From Oscillospiraceae bacterium (GTDB taxonomy: Bacteria; Bacillota_A; Clostridia; Oscillospirales; Oscillospiraceae): DNA of 43,593 bases. Under the pieces are notes generated by a model that was not told the origin of the DNA, did no database searches, and was given only the letters and a program-made list of their open reading frames with translations. A program made the translations under genes and the position numbers. The DNA lies in assembly GCA_016302005.1 (NCBI GenBank), contig JAEDOK010000001.1:1-43593 (forward strand). Reading direction: 5' to 3'. Shown here piece after piece: positions 23,961 through 32,440 of the stretch (position 1 is the stretch's first letter; each line of letters opens with the position of its first letter).

Positions 23961-25563
23961 CGACGGACCGGGACCTTATACCAACCGCCTGCTCGACGGA
24001 CTGGTCGAACGAAATGTGCATGCAACCTTTTTTGTACTCGGAATGCGCGCAGAAGAGTATGACGAGACGACGCGCCGCATTTATGCCGAAGGTCATCAGG
24101 TCGCGCAACACAGCTACAACCACCCAACCCTGACCACGCAAACGGACCAAGAGGTGCGTTGGCAGATCAATCATACGAAGGAAATCCTGAATGATGTGCT
24201 GAAGCAGGATTTTACATATCTTGTCCGTCCACCCTACGGCGATTGTAATTCCCGCGTTCTGTCACTACTGGAGGCACCTGCGATTTTTTGGTCGATCGAT
24301 CCGGTAGACTGGCGTGATCGCAACGCAGTTACCGTCAGAGACAGAATTGTTTCCAATGCGTATGACGGCGCGATCATCCTCTGCCACGACATTTATTCTA
24401 CCACAGTTGATGGCGCGCTGATGGCAATTGATACGCTGAAGGCTGAGGGCTATGAGTTTGTAACGGTCAATGAGCTGTTCCGACGCAGAGGAGTGACGCC
24501 GCAAGACGGTGATCGTTATTCTTCCTGCAAGCCGACGGGAACGCAGACGGAAGCCGTTTCCGCACCGACGGTCAGCGCGGAGCTGATTGACGGCAGGATG
24601 AAGGTGAAGCTGACGGCAGATCCCGGCGCTGCAATCTATTATACTTTGGACGGCTCGGAACCTGCATTCTACGGCACAAGGTACACGGAACCGTTCTCCT
24701 ATCCGGCAGAGGCAACGCTTAAGGCATGCGCCGCGTATGATTTAAACGGCAGCCGCAGCGAAACGATCGCAAAAAAGCTGGATACATTGGGAATTGACCC
24801 GACTGTGTGTGTGCAGGACGGTAAGCTCGTTTTTACCAACCAAAACGAGAATGCGGGTGTGTATTATACAACGGACGGAACAGAACCGACGACAAACAGC
24901 CGGTGCTATACGGTGCCGTTTGCCTGCTATGATGGCGTGCTTCGCTTCTGCGCCCTGGGTGAGAATGTCAGCACTGCGACGCAGACGATCTATGTAACGG
25001 CAAAGGGAAATCTCTTCTGGGATGTTCCGAATACGAGCTGGTATTTTCATAACGTTGACACTGCCGTAGCGCTCGGTATTTTCAACGGGACGGGAACCTA
25101 CCGCTTTGAGCCGGATACCGGATTGACCCGCGCGATGTTTGTTACGACGCTGTATCGCCTGGTAAAGGAAAAGGGAATGGATGTGTCCATCAAGGGAACT
25201 GCGTCCTTTTCTGATGTTCCTGCCGGACAATGGTACACGGACGCGGCGATATGGGCGTCTGAAAACGGCGTTGTTCTCGGCTATGAGGATGGGACCTTCC
25301 GACCGGAGCGCAGCATTTCGAGAGAGGAAATGTGCGCGATCCTCGACCGACTGCTGATGCTGCTGGAAGTAAAAACGGAGGGTACGCCGATGAGCTTTGC
25401 GGATGCGGGCAGTATTTCCGACTGGGCAAAAGACAGCGTGGCGCGTATGTCCGCCTGCGGTCTGATCAAAGGGCAGGGAAATAACTGCTTTGCCCCGAAA
25501 GCGACCTCAACACGAGCCGAAGCCGCAACCGTACTGCTCCGCCTCTATGATCTGATCGGATAA
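23839..25563 (+). CDS. Secreted polysaccharide deacetylase with chitobiase-like and SLH domains
   Basis: This is a 574-residue surface protein with a signal peptide at 1-28 (LTLCCLMTLLPTTTASA). The NodB deacetylase domain spans about 33-225, with the catalytic Asp motif LTFDDGPGPYT, metal-binding HSYNHP, RPPYGD, WSIDPVDW and ILCHDIY. Two chitobiase/hexosaminidase C-terminal-like repeats follow (YYTLDGSEP and YYTTDGTEP, about 245-385). Three SLH repeats (about 395-574) should hold it on secondary wall polymer. It probably removes acetyl groups from peptidoglycan or another N-acetylated glycan at the surface. GGAGG precedes the ATG at 23839; the frame itself opens at 23791. Family A repeats follow the stop, with no clear terminator. 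Confidence 0.92.
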   Translation: MKKLKKWIALCLTLCCLMTLLPTTTASAANGQKKLIALTFDDGPGPYTNRLLDGLVERNVHATFFVLGMRAEEYDETTRRIYAEGHQVAQHSYNHPTLTTQTDQEVRWQINHTKEILNDVLKQDFTYLVRPPYGDCNSRVLSLLEAPAIFWSIDPVDWRDRNAVTVRDRIVSNAYDGAIILCHDIYSTTVDGALMAIDTLKAEGYEFVTVNELFRRRGVTPQDGDRYSSCKPTGTQTEAVSAPTVSAELIDGRMKVKLTADPGAAIYYTLDGSEPAFYGTRYTEPFSYPAEATLKACAAYDLNGSRSETIAKKLDTLGIDPTVCVQDGKLVFTNQNENAGVYYTTDGTEPTTNSRCYTVPFACYDGVLRFCALGENVSTATQTIYVTAKGNLFWDVPNTSWYFHNVDTAVALGIFNGTGTYRFEPDTGLTRAMFVTTLYRLVKEKGMDVSIKGTASFSDVPAGQWYTDAAIWASENGVVLGYEDGTFRPERSISREEMCAILDRLLMLLEVKTEGTPMSFADAGSISDWAKDSVARMSACGLIKGQGNNCFAPKATSTRAEAATVLLRLYDLIG

Positions 25564-25577
25564 AAACTGAGTAATTT

Positions 25578-25680
25578 CCTGCACGAGATTGCCACGCCTC
25601 GTTCCTCGGCTCGCAATGACAAATGAGGGCAGCCTGACCGTGTCATTGCGGCAGCGCAGCGACGTTGCAACCTCTTCCTG
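25578..25680. repeat. Dispersed palindromic element, family A copy 2 (full inverted pair)
   Basis: The left half contains GAGATTGCCACG and ends CTCGCAATGACA (to 25621). The right half begins TGTCATTGCGGCAGCGCAGC (from 25641) and ends TTGCAACCTCTTCCTG. The two halves are imperfect inverted copies about 20 nt apart, able to fold into a long hairpin. They share sequence with 16277-16317 and 30775-30866. Confidence 0.8.
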
Positions 25681-25735
25681 TATCCCAATGTAGTTCGGAG
25701 ATATGTCCCCGGTCTACAGAAAGGCGCTCCCTTTA

Positions 25736-25930
25736 TTATTCTATTGCTGCGCGGAGGGTTTCTATAAAGGCTTGGGTCATGCGGCACATGTATTCGGGTT
25801 TGCCGGAAAAGCTTCCGGTCTCGGCGTGATTTACCGCCGCTGCCTCGGGGGCGAAGACGGGCAGCAGCCCGAGCAGCATGCTGAGCGCCAGCAAGAGGGA
25901 AAGCATACATTTTAAGAGTCTTCCATTCAT
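25736..25930 (-). CDS. Short secreted peptide ORF or truncated gene remnant
   Basis: This 64-residue ORF has an N-terminal 33-residue classic signal peptide (MLSLLLALSMLLGLLPVFAPEAAA). The mature part, of about 31 residues, is VNHAETGSFSGKPEYMCRM onward. AAAGGAT lies about 9 nt before the ATG. The mature part is short and ends close to a family A repeat, so this may be the 5' end of a larger exported protein cut off by rearrangement. It may also be a genuine small exported peptide. One Cys and no export-peptide motif that I recognise. Confidence 0.4.
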   Translation of the reverse strand: MNGRLLKCMLSLLLALSMLLGLLPVFAPEAAAVNHAETGSFSGKPEYMCRMTQAFIETLRAAIE

Positions 25931-26026
25931 TTTTAGTCTATCCTTTCTGTGATTGCAGAGTGGTGCGGTTTATATAGAGGGCGGATGTTCCTCCCGATCA
26001 AAGGTTTCGTCAGGTAGAGCTCGTGT

Positions 26027-26884
26027 TCAGGCGATCGGCATGATGCGAACGATTTCGGCTGTTTCGCTGCAATGCGCCGCCGTGATCTCTGTGGTGCTCC
26101 GGGGAGGAAGCTCCTCGATCTGCGAGCGGTAGGTGATCCCGCCGAGATAATTGCCGTCTTCATAAACGGTTTTATAATAAATGTATCCGGTAAACGCCTC
26201 CTTCTCGGAATGGTTCTCCACCAAAACGGTACCGTTCATCGGCTTGGCTAAGATTTCGGCGGACGCTTCCGGTGTGCAGAAGGTGGTGGTGCCGCCCTTC
26301 AGGACGAAGCTTGCACCGCTGCTGATCTGCAGGACCTCCCGCGCCATGACCCATGCACCTCTTTGGGGAGGCAGATTCGTAACGGTAAAGGTTGCAGGCT
26401 CGCCGTCGATCTCAAAGGAAACGGATGCATACTCCAAGTAACGCTCACCGGTGTTCACGACCAGGACGATTGCGACATCCTCCACCGGGTCGTCGCTGCC
26501 GTCCTTAACATAAGCGCCGGAGTATCTGCCGAAGGAGGTGAAGCGAAGCCCTTCCGGTTCTACGGGGTTGTTCTGTTCCGTCGGCATATCAGCAACCCAA
26601 GGCTCGTCCGTCGGCGCCGGGTAGGTCGGCTGAGCGCCTTGGCTGCCGTAGGTTCCGGAAGGTGAGTCATTTGTGGTGCCCCCAGCGTTTTCATTACTGT
26701 TTTCGGAATTGGGAGCGGTTTGCCCCGCAGCGTCGCCGGTTTGCGTTGCAGCCTCCTCCGAATGCGCTCGAGGCTCAGAGGAGGATGTAGTGCCTTCCTG
26801 CACTGCAGGCGGCGCGTTCTGCGTCTTACATCCGACAAGAAGCAGAATAAGGAACAGTAAGAGAATAGAATTAAGTCGCTTCAT
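26027..26884 (-). CDS. Predicted lipoprotein with low-complexity linker
   Basis: This 285-residue lipoprotein has the signal MKRLNSILLLFLILLLVGC (lipidated Cys19). A Ser/Thr/Asn/Gly/Pro-rich linker follows to about residue 100. The C-terminal beta-rich domain (about 110-285) contains paired motifs such as VEDVAIVLVVNTGERYLEYA and VLVENHSEKEAFTGYIYYK, suggesting one or two immunoglobulin-like folds. The ATG at 26884 has GGAG 9 nt ahead and makes a proper signal peptide; the frame opens at 26932. The function is unknown. It is divergent from the two-component system at 27159 and has its own promoter. Confidence 0.8.
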   Translation of the reverse strand: MKRLNSILLLFLILLLVGCKTQNAPPAVQEGTTSSSEPRAHSEEAATQTGDAAGQTAPNSENSNENAGGTTNDSPSGTYGSQGAQPTYPAPTDEPWVADMPTEQNNPVEPEGLRFTSFGRYSGAYVKDGSDDPVEDVAIVLVVNTGERYLEYASVSFEIDGEPATFTVTNLPPQRGAWVMAREVLQISSGASFVLKGGTTTFCTPEASAEILAKPMNGTVLVENHSEKEAFTGYIYYKTVYEDGNYLGGITYRSQIEELPPRSTTEITAAHCSETAEIVRIMPIA

Positions 26885-26936
26885 ATTCCAAAACTCCATC
26901 TTATACAGTTTTCCCCTATTTTGTATATTCATGTTG

Positions 26937-26965
26937 ATTATAGTCGATTAACTGCTAATTGTCAT
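26937..26965 (-). promoter_or_regulatory. Sigma-A promoter of the lipoprotein gene
   Basis: On the minus strand ATGACA (26960-26965), a 17-nt spacer and TATAAT (26937-26942) lie upstream of the start codon. Confidence 0.75.
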
Positions 26966-27074
26966 CAACATACTGAATATTATTTTCTCACAATACATTT
27001 TTCCAGTCGGAACGGTACGCACCTGCCGGATCGGAACAAAGGCTTAAAAATAGCTGCAGGAAGACCGAACCGAC

Positions 27075-27103
27075 TTGACAAATGAAGCAAGCTTCGTGAT
27101 AAT
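27075..27103 (+). promoter_or_regulatory. Sigma-A promoter of the sensory operon with palindrome in the spacer
   Basis: A perfect TTGACA (27075-27080), a 17-nt spacer and GATAAT (27098-27103) precede the first kinase-like gene. The spacer contains the palindrome GAAGC-AA-GCTTC (27084-27095), well placed to be an operator. Confidence 0.75.
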
Positions 27104-27158
27104 AGAATTAGGTGCTTTGCAAAGAGGAGAATTAAACCGCAGGAAAGGGGTGGCATCC

Positions 27159-28826
27159 GTGCGCAACAGCAGAAAAACGATTGTGTTGAACTGTGTCTGT
27201 TTAATGCTTGTGCTGCTGTCCGGACCGGTGCGCTTTGCGTTGCGGGGGCAGGATCGATTCGGTGCCAATCTTCTCATCTACACATTGTTTGCTTTCGCTG
27301 CACTGATTTGGGCAACGCAGCTTCAGCGGCGGATCGTGCACTCGGAAATTCGAAAAAATCTGATCGCGGTTGCGGTTTTTGTGATCCTGTGGATGCTGCT
27401 GCGGACGATCAAATATGTGTTTACCGGCGACGATTCCATTGCGGCGCGGTACTGTTGGTATTTATACTATCTGCCGCAGACCTTTATCCTGCTGCCGATG
27501 TTCTTCTCCGTGCTGTATATCGGCAGACCGGCGGAGCAGACGATCAGCCGCCGCTGGAGGCTTCTGTATCTGCCTGCCACCGTTATTGTTCTCGCCATCG
27601 TTACAAACGATTTTCATCAGCTTGCCTTTCGTTTCCCCAACGGTGTGCCTACGGAAGAGGACTACAGCCACGGGGTGTTTTACTTTGTGTCGATGGCGTG
27701 GATGCTCGTGCTGTTCGCGGCGATGCTCGTGGTTTCGCTCCACCGCTGTGCCGTGTACGGTAACCGAAAAAAGATATGGATACCGCTGATGCCGCTGGTG
27801 ATGGGGGCAGTCTGCGTGATTTGCTTTTTTGTATGGCCCGACACCGGTATTTTGGCTTTGTATAAGGTTCCGGAAATTATATGCGTGGTTTACTGCGCGT
27901 TTATGGAATGTCTGATCGTAGCGGGGCTGCTTCCCTCGAATGACAGCTATGACGCGCTGTGGAATGCGTCCTCGATCGGCGCGGGGGTCATGGACCGCAG
28001 CGGCGCGATTCGTTACAGCGCTGCGCAGCAGATCGCCGTGACTCCTGCGCAGGTGCGTACAGCCACGCAAGAGGAGGTCTTGCTGGAGGACGGAAGCTCC
28101 GTGCTGCGCAGCCAGGAGATCAGCGGGGGATTCGGCTTCTGGACAAAGGATATCTCCGAGATCTCACGCCTGAACCACGCCCTCGCAGAGATCGGAGACG
28201 TGCTGGCTGAGGAGAACGGCATGCTCGATGCGGAGAATAAGCTTGCACACGAGCGCGTCCGCGTCGAACAGCAGAACCGTCTTTATGACAGCATTGCAAA
28301 AAGCCTCCGCCCGCAGCTCGAACGGCTCGCTGCGCTGCTGGAGGCTCTGCCCCGGGAGGAAGCGGCGTTTGCAAAGACGATGAAATATGCCTGCATTCTG
28401 AACACATATATTAAGCGACACTCGAACCTGCAACTCCTGCTGCACCAGCGGGGAAGCATCGAAAGCGCAGAGCTGCGGCTGGCGCTTGAGGAATCTGTGG
28501 AATACCTTCGCTTATACGGCATACAGGCGAACGCCGTTTTCTCGGGCGGCGGCTTACTTGGCGGCGAATCCGTCCTGCTCGCCTATGCGCTGTTCGAGGA
28601 AGCCATAGAGTCAGCGATCCCCGGCGCAAACGCTGTGCTTGTATCGTTCTCCGTGTTTGATGGAGAGCTGACGCTGCGCGTGGAGCTGAATGCGCCGAAA
28701 AACTGCCTGCCGAAGGACACGCTGCATCACGAGATCACCGCGCAGGGCGGCACATTGGAAATTGAATCGGAGGATACGACGGAATATATCTGCCTCCGTT
28801 TGCCTGAGGGAGGTGCGGAGAAATGA
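27159..28826 (+). CDS. Multi-TM sensor with PAS-like and degenerate histidine-kinase-like domains
   Basis: This 555-residue membrane protein has seven or so hydrophobic segments in residues 1-245, resembling the histidine-kinase N-terminal 7TM region. A PAS-like segment (about 265-325), a coiled coil and a C-terminal region laid out like a kinase core follow. The DHp-like helix lacks an obvious phospho-acceptor His. The ATPase N-box is replaced by ALFEEAIESAIPG, without the conserved Asn, and G-boxes are not evident. It therefore looks like a pseudokinase or a partner subunit. The start is taken as GTG 27159 behind AAAGGGG; the ATG at 27075 lies in the promoter. Its stop overlaps the next kinase start (ATGA), implying coupled, near-equimolar synthesis. 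Confidence 0.75.
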   Translation: MRNSRKTIVLNCVCLMLVLLSGPVRFALRGQDRFGANLLIYTLFAFAALIWATQLQRRIVHSEIRKNLIAVAVFVILWMLLRTIKYVFTGDDSIAARYCWYLYYLPQTFILLPMFFSVLYIGRPAEQTISRRWRLLYLPATVIVLAIVTNDFHQLAFRFPNGVPTEEDYSHGVFYFVSMAWMLVLFAAMLVVSLHRCAVYGNRKKIWIPLMPLVMGAVCVICFFVWPDTGILALYKVPEIICVVYCAFMECLIVAGLLPSNDSYDALWNASSIGAGVMDRSGAIRYSAAQQIAVTPAQVRTATQEEVLLEDGSSVLRSQEISGGFGFWTKDISEISRLNHALAEIGDVLAEENGMLDAENKLAHERVRVEQQNRLYDSIAKSLRPQLERLAALLEALPREEAAFAKTMKYACILNTYIKRHSNLQLLLHQRGSIESAELRLALEESVEYLRLYGIQANAVFSGGGLLGGESVLLAYALFEEAIESAIPGANAVLVSFSVFDGELTLRVELNAPKNCLPKDTLHHEITAQGGTLEIESEDTTEYICLRLPEGGAEK

Positions 28827-30112
28827 CGCGTTTTGCCGCCCTTTCCTTATCCGTGCAGGGGCTTTTCGGGGTCTTGGCGCTGCTGCTGGTCACGGGTGCC
28901 GTTTATCTTCTTGTGTCCTTTTGCACGGCAAAGATCAAAGGGGTGAGATCATGTGCGGCTGCTGCCGTGACCCTGGCGGCTTATCTGCTGCTGCAAGCCA
29001 TCGGCGATGCCTGCAACTGTCGGGCGCTCGCCGTTGCGTCGGCGTACCTCGGAAGAATTGCAGACGAGCTGCCCGCCATCGTTATAGCGCTGCTGCTGCT
29101 TCTGCTTACCGCTGCGGAGACGCTTCTTCTGCGTGATTTGAAGCGGCAGAAAACAACGATATTGACGCCCATGTATGCGAAGGAAAGCCTCGACGCCCTT
29201 CCGGACGGAATATGCTTTTTTCATGCGGACGGACACCCGCTTTTGGTCAACGCGCAAATGAACCGCATCTGTGCGGAGCTTTTTGGGCAGACGTTGCTGA
29301 ATGCAGCCGTTGTTTGGGACAGCTTGCAGAGCGAAAAGGGAAATGCTGTCTTTCTTCGCTCCGCACCGACCGTGCTTCTGCAAACGAAGGATGGGAAGGT
29401 CTGGGATCTTCACATCAGAACGCTCATGGTTCGGCGCGCTGAGATACGGGAACTGATCGCCTATGATGTGACCACGCAGTACCGGCTTTCCCGGGAGCTG
29501 GATGCCCGCAACGACAGCCTTCGTCGCGTGAATGAGCGCCTGCGTCGATTCAGCCGTGAGGTTGAGAGAAGCACGAAGGAGAGCGAGATACTCTCTGCCA
29601 AGATGCGGGTGCATGACAATGTGGGATGTTCCCTGCTTGCGTTCCGATCCTATTTGGAGCAGCCGGAAGGGGAGCGCGACCGGGATAACCTCCTGCTTTT
29701 ATGGCGGCAGACCGTGGCGATCGTGAAAAATGAAGCGCTACCCGTTAAACAAAGCAGTGATTGGGAGCTGCTTTGCAAGGCAGCGCGATCGGTCAATGTG
29801 CAGATCGTGCAAGACGGGCGGCTGCCGGAGAATGGCAGCGAGAGAGCGGTGATCATTGCGGCTGTGCATGAGTGCCTGACAAACACCGTGAAGCACGCAA
29901 AGGGGAATGAATTGTACTTGAAGCTCAGTTCGAGCGAAACCGTACTTGCTGCGCAGCTGAGCAACAACGGTCTTCCGCCTGCCGGGGCGATATGCGAGAC
30001 CGGCGGTCTGCTAAATCTGCGCCGCAAGGTCGAAGCGGCAGGCGGAACCATGAAAACGGAAGCAGCGCCGCGCTTTCTGCTGCGGATCGAGCTGCCCGGA
30101 GGAGCAGGTTGA
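28823..30112 (+). CDS. Sensor histidine kinase (NarL-partner type)
   Basis: This 429-residue kinase has N-terminal TM segments (about 8-33, 44-62, 82-104), a PAS domain (about 122-215) and a coiled coil. The dimerisation helix has the phospho-acceptor H264 in AKMRVHDNVGCSLLAF. The ATPase domain has an N-box AAVHECLTNTVKHAKG (Asn about 354), an atypical NNG G1 box in LSNNGLPP and GGLLNLRRKVEAAGG. HDNVG resembles the HD-[LV]-G signature of HisKA_3/LytS-type kinases that pair with LuxR-type regulators. It overlaps the preceding pseudokinase gene by 4 nt and is followed 1 nt later by its probable response regulator. Confidence 0.85.
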   Translation: MTRFAALSLSVQGLFGVLALLLVTGAVYLLVSFCTAKIKGVRSCAAAAVTLAAYLLLQAIGDACNCRALAVASAYLGRIADELPAIVIALLLLLLTAAETLLLRDLKRQKTTILTPMYAKESLDALPDGICFFHADGHPLLVNAQMNRICAELFGQTLLNAAVVWDSLQSEKGNAVFLRSAPTVLLQTKDGKVWDLHIRTLMVRRAEIRELIAYDVTTQYRLSRELDARNDSLRRVNERLRRFSREVERSTKESEILSAKMRVHDNVGCSLLAFRSYLEQPEGERDRDNLLLLWRQTVAIVKNEALPVKQSSDWELLCKAARSVNVQIVQDGRLPENGSERAVIIAAVHECLTNTVKHAKGNELYLKLSSSETVLAAQLSNNGLPPAGAICETGGLLNLRRKVEAAGGTMKTEAAPRFLLRIELPGGAG

Positions 30113-30113
30113 A

Positions 30114-30755
30114 ATGACAAAGACAAAAGTGATGATCGTTGACGATCAATTGATATCGAGGCAGCTTTTTGAGCTGCTTGTAAATTCATCAGATGCATAT
30201 GAGCTGGCATATTCCGTTGAATCGGCAGCGTTTGCGGATGCATATGTATTGAAGCATACCGTTGACCTTGTTTTAATGGACATTCTGATGTCGGACGGCT
30301 CAAACGGTCTGGAAGCGGCGGCAAGAATCAAAAAGAATTGCCCCGAGGTAAAGATCATTGCAGTGACCTCCATGCCGGAGGCTTCATGGCTGAAAAAAGC
30401 CCGTGAGATCGGAATTGAAAGCTTTTGGTACAAGGAGACCTCCAAGGAAACGATCCTGCAGGTGATGGATCGAACCATGGCAGGGGAGTGCGTCTATCCG
30501 GACAGCGCTCCTTCGGTGAAGCTCGGTCTTGCGTGCAGCGTGGAATTTACGGAACGGGAGTTGGAGGTCCTTCGGATCATGACCACGGGTGTTTCCAATG
30601 CCGCCATTGCGAGGCAACTCTCTATTTCCGAGAGCACCGTGAAGAATCACATCCATCATATGTTGGAAAAAACCGGCTGCGAAAGCCGCACGGCGCTTGC
30701 CATCCAAGCAAGAGTCAGCGGTATCGTGATCAGCTTGGAGCCATGTGTCGAATAG
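30114..30755 (+). CDS. NarL/LuxR-type response regulator
   Basis: This 213-residue regulator has a receiver domain (1-125) with the acidic pair DD10-11, phospho-acceptor D56 in LVLMDILMSDG, Thr in VTSMPEAS and Lys in FWYKETS. A LuxR-type HTH follows (about 143-205): FTERELEVLRIMTTGVSNAAIARQLSISESTVKNHIHHMLEKTG. It should be phosphorylated by the adjacent kinase and bind DNA as a dimer. Targets are not known; nearby candidates are its own operon promoter and the solute-binding protein gene. GGAGGAG lies ahead of the ATG. Confidence 0.92.
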   Translation: MTKTKVMIVDDQLISRQLFELLVNSSDAYELAYSVESAAFADAYVLKHTVDLVLMDILMSDGSNGLEAAARIKKNCPEVKIIAVTSMPEASWLKKAREIGIESFWYKETSKETILQVMDRTMAGECVYPDSAPSVKLGLACSVEFTERELEVLRIMTTGVSNAAIARQLSISESTVKNHIHHMLEKTGCESRTALAIQARVSGIVISLEPCVE

Positions 30756-30774
30756 CGGTGTTTTTTAGTGTGCG

Positions 30775-30866
30775 TGCGCAAGATCGCCACATCGCTGCGC
30801 TCTTCACAATGACAAATGAGGGTTGACTTCTCTGTCATTGCGAGGCGCTTGCGCCGTGGCAATCTC
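30775..30866. repeat. Dispersed palindromic element, family A copy 3 (full inverted pair)
   Basis: The left half AGATCGCCACATCGCTGCGC...CACAATGACA (30781-30814) and the right half TGTCATTGCGAGGCG...GTGGCAATCT (30833-30865) are inverted relative to each other. They form a long imperfect hairpin between the response regulator and the solute-binding protein gene. It may end the upstream transcript. Confidence 0.8.
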
Positions 30867-30990
30867 TATCTTCTATAGATCTTTCGATTCATGCAGGAAT
30901 AGAATAATGCTGTATAATAATATAATGGTTTTTAATACTCAACTATTTTGCCGGACGGGATACGATTCCGCGGCGGTGCGGAGGTTTATC

Positions 30991-32316
30991 ATGAAGCGCT
31001 ATGCAGCCCTTTTACTGTGCGTACTTCTGCTGCTCTCCGTTTGCGGCTGTGAAAGTGCGCAGAAGGCACAGCCGATCACACTGACCATTTGGCATGTTTA
31101 CGGCGGACAGACGGACTCTCCGCTAAATGATCTGATTGCGGAATTTAACCAAACCGTTGGTAAGGAACACAATATTAAGATTCAAGTGACCTCCGTAACC
31201 AACACAAATACCATTCACGAGTCTGTATTGTCGGCTGCCAACAACGACCCGGGTGCGGCAGAGCTGCCCGATATGTTCATCTCCTATCCGAAGACGGTAC
31301 TTGCCATGCCGGACGAGAGCAAACTCGTGGATTACCGTGATTATTTCTCAGAAGAGGAGTTGTCCGCATTTATTCCCACCTTTCTCGAAGAGGGCACGAT
31401 CCATGACCGTCTCACCATCCTCCCGGTCGCAAAATCGACGGAGATCCTGTTTATCAACAAAACGCTGTTTGACCGTTTTGCAGAAGATACCGGAGCTACG
31501 GTAGAGGATCTTGACACCTGGGAAGGTCTCTTTCAAACGGCTGCGAACTACTCCGAGTGGAGCGGCGGAAAGACCTTCTTTGTCCACGACTATCATTTTA
31601 ATTATTTTCAGGTCGGCGTAGAGGCTTTGGGCGAGTCCTTCTTTGATGAGGACGGCATTGTGTTCGGTCCTGCGTTCGCAAAGGCTTGGCATCCCTACGC
31701 CGAGGCAGCACTGCAAGGCGGTGTGTGGCTCTATGACGGTTACGCGACGGAGCCGCTGCGCACGGGTGATGCGGTAGTCTCCGTTGCCTCCTCTGCAAGC
31801 GTCCTTTACTACTCCGACATTGTGACATATCCGGACAACACCTCCGAGGCGGTCGAGTATCTTGCTCGCCCGTGCCCGATTTTTGAAGGCGGCGAGAAGC
31901 TCGTCATGCAGCGCGGCGCAGGGATCTGCACGGTGAGATCCACGCCGGAGCGAGAGAAGGCGGCAATGGTTTTCCTAAAGTGGCTGACCGCGCCGGAGCA
32001 AAATGTCGAGCTGGTGACCCGCTTGGGCTATATGCCCGTGACGCAGGAGGCGTTTGATACTTATCTTCCGCAGGCAATCGAAAGGTTAGAGAATCCGAAA
32101 TACAGGGAGCTGTATCGCGCGTTCTTAAAGACACAGGAGGAATATTCCTTCTACACACCGCCACAGCGGGAGGACTATCTTTTACTGGAGACTTCCTTTG
32201 AAGCCCAGGTGCGTTTGCTTCTCAGCGCCGCGCTGAAGGAATACGACGGAGGCGAGGATCTGAGCGCTGCGGCTTCAAAAGCTTTGCAAGATCTGCAGCA
32301 ATATTACGGGAAATAG
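30991..32316 (+). CDS. Extracellular solute-binding lipoprotein, family 1 (sugar type)
   Basis: This 441-residue lipoprotein has the signal MKRYAALLLCVLLLLSVCGC (lipidated Cys18 or Cys20). The mature part is of the MalE/family 1 binding-protein type: ITLTIWHVYGGQTDSPLNDLIAEFNQ at the N-terminus, FINKTLFDRFAEDTGATVEDLDTWEGL, and the C-terminal AAMVFLKWLTAPEQNVELVTRLGYMPVT. Such proteins normally deliver sugars to an ABC importer, but no permease or ATPase gene is near. Between a two-component system and a membrane LuxR regulator, it may act as a ligand receptor for signalling. GGAGG at 30980 marks the start; the frame opens upstream inside the repeat. Confidence 0.9.
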   Translation: MKRYAALLLCVLLLLSVCGCESAQKAQPITLTIWHVYGGQTDSPLNDLIAEFNQTVGKEHNIKIQVTSVTNTNTIHESVLSAANNDPGAAELPDMFISYPKTVLAMPDESKLVDYRDYFSEEELSAFIPTFLEEGTIHDRLTILPVAKSTEILFINKTLFDRFAEDTGATVEDLDTWEGLFQTAANYSEWSGGKTFFVHDYHFNYFQVGVEALGESFFDEDGIVFGPAFAKAWHPYAEAALQGGVWLYDGYATEPLRTGDAVVSVASSASVLYYSDIVTYPDNTSEAVEYLARPCPIFEGGEKLVMQRGAGICTVRSTPEREKAAMVFLKWLTAPEQNVELVTRLGYMPVTQEAFDTYLPQAIERLENPKYRELYRAFLKTQEEYSFYTPPQREDYLLLETSFEAQVRLLLSAALKEYDGGEDLSAAASKALQDLQQYYGK

Positions 32317-32340
32317 GCTTAAATTTTTCGGTCGGCTGCT

Positions 32341-32368
32341 GTAGGGCGGGGACATGTCCCCGCCCTAC
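32341..32368. repeat. Perfect 28-bp palindrome, family B copy 1
   Basis: GTAGGGCGGGGACA and its exact complement form a loopless 28-bp palindrome, 25 nt after the solute-binding protein stop. Related GTAGGG-type palindromes occur at 41222-41320 and 41940-42058. It may also help end the upstream transcript, but there is no T-run. Confidence 0.8.
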
Positions 32369-32440
32369 AGGGATCGGTTCGCTGATTTGGGTGCGATATA
32401 ATCGCATGATATGTAACTGCTTTTTTTGGGGGGAGCGATG

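Noticed and set aside
32393..32405. GCGATATAATCGC as a promoter of the membrane LuxR gene
   Set aside because: It contains a TATAAT, but no acceptable -35 box lies 16-18 nt upstream; it may be a promoter needing an activator, but the sequence alone does not support it.
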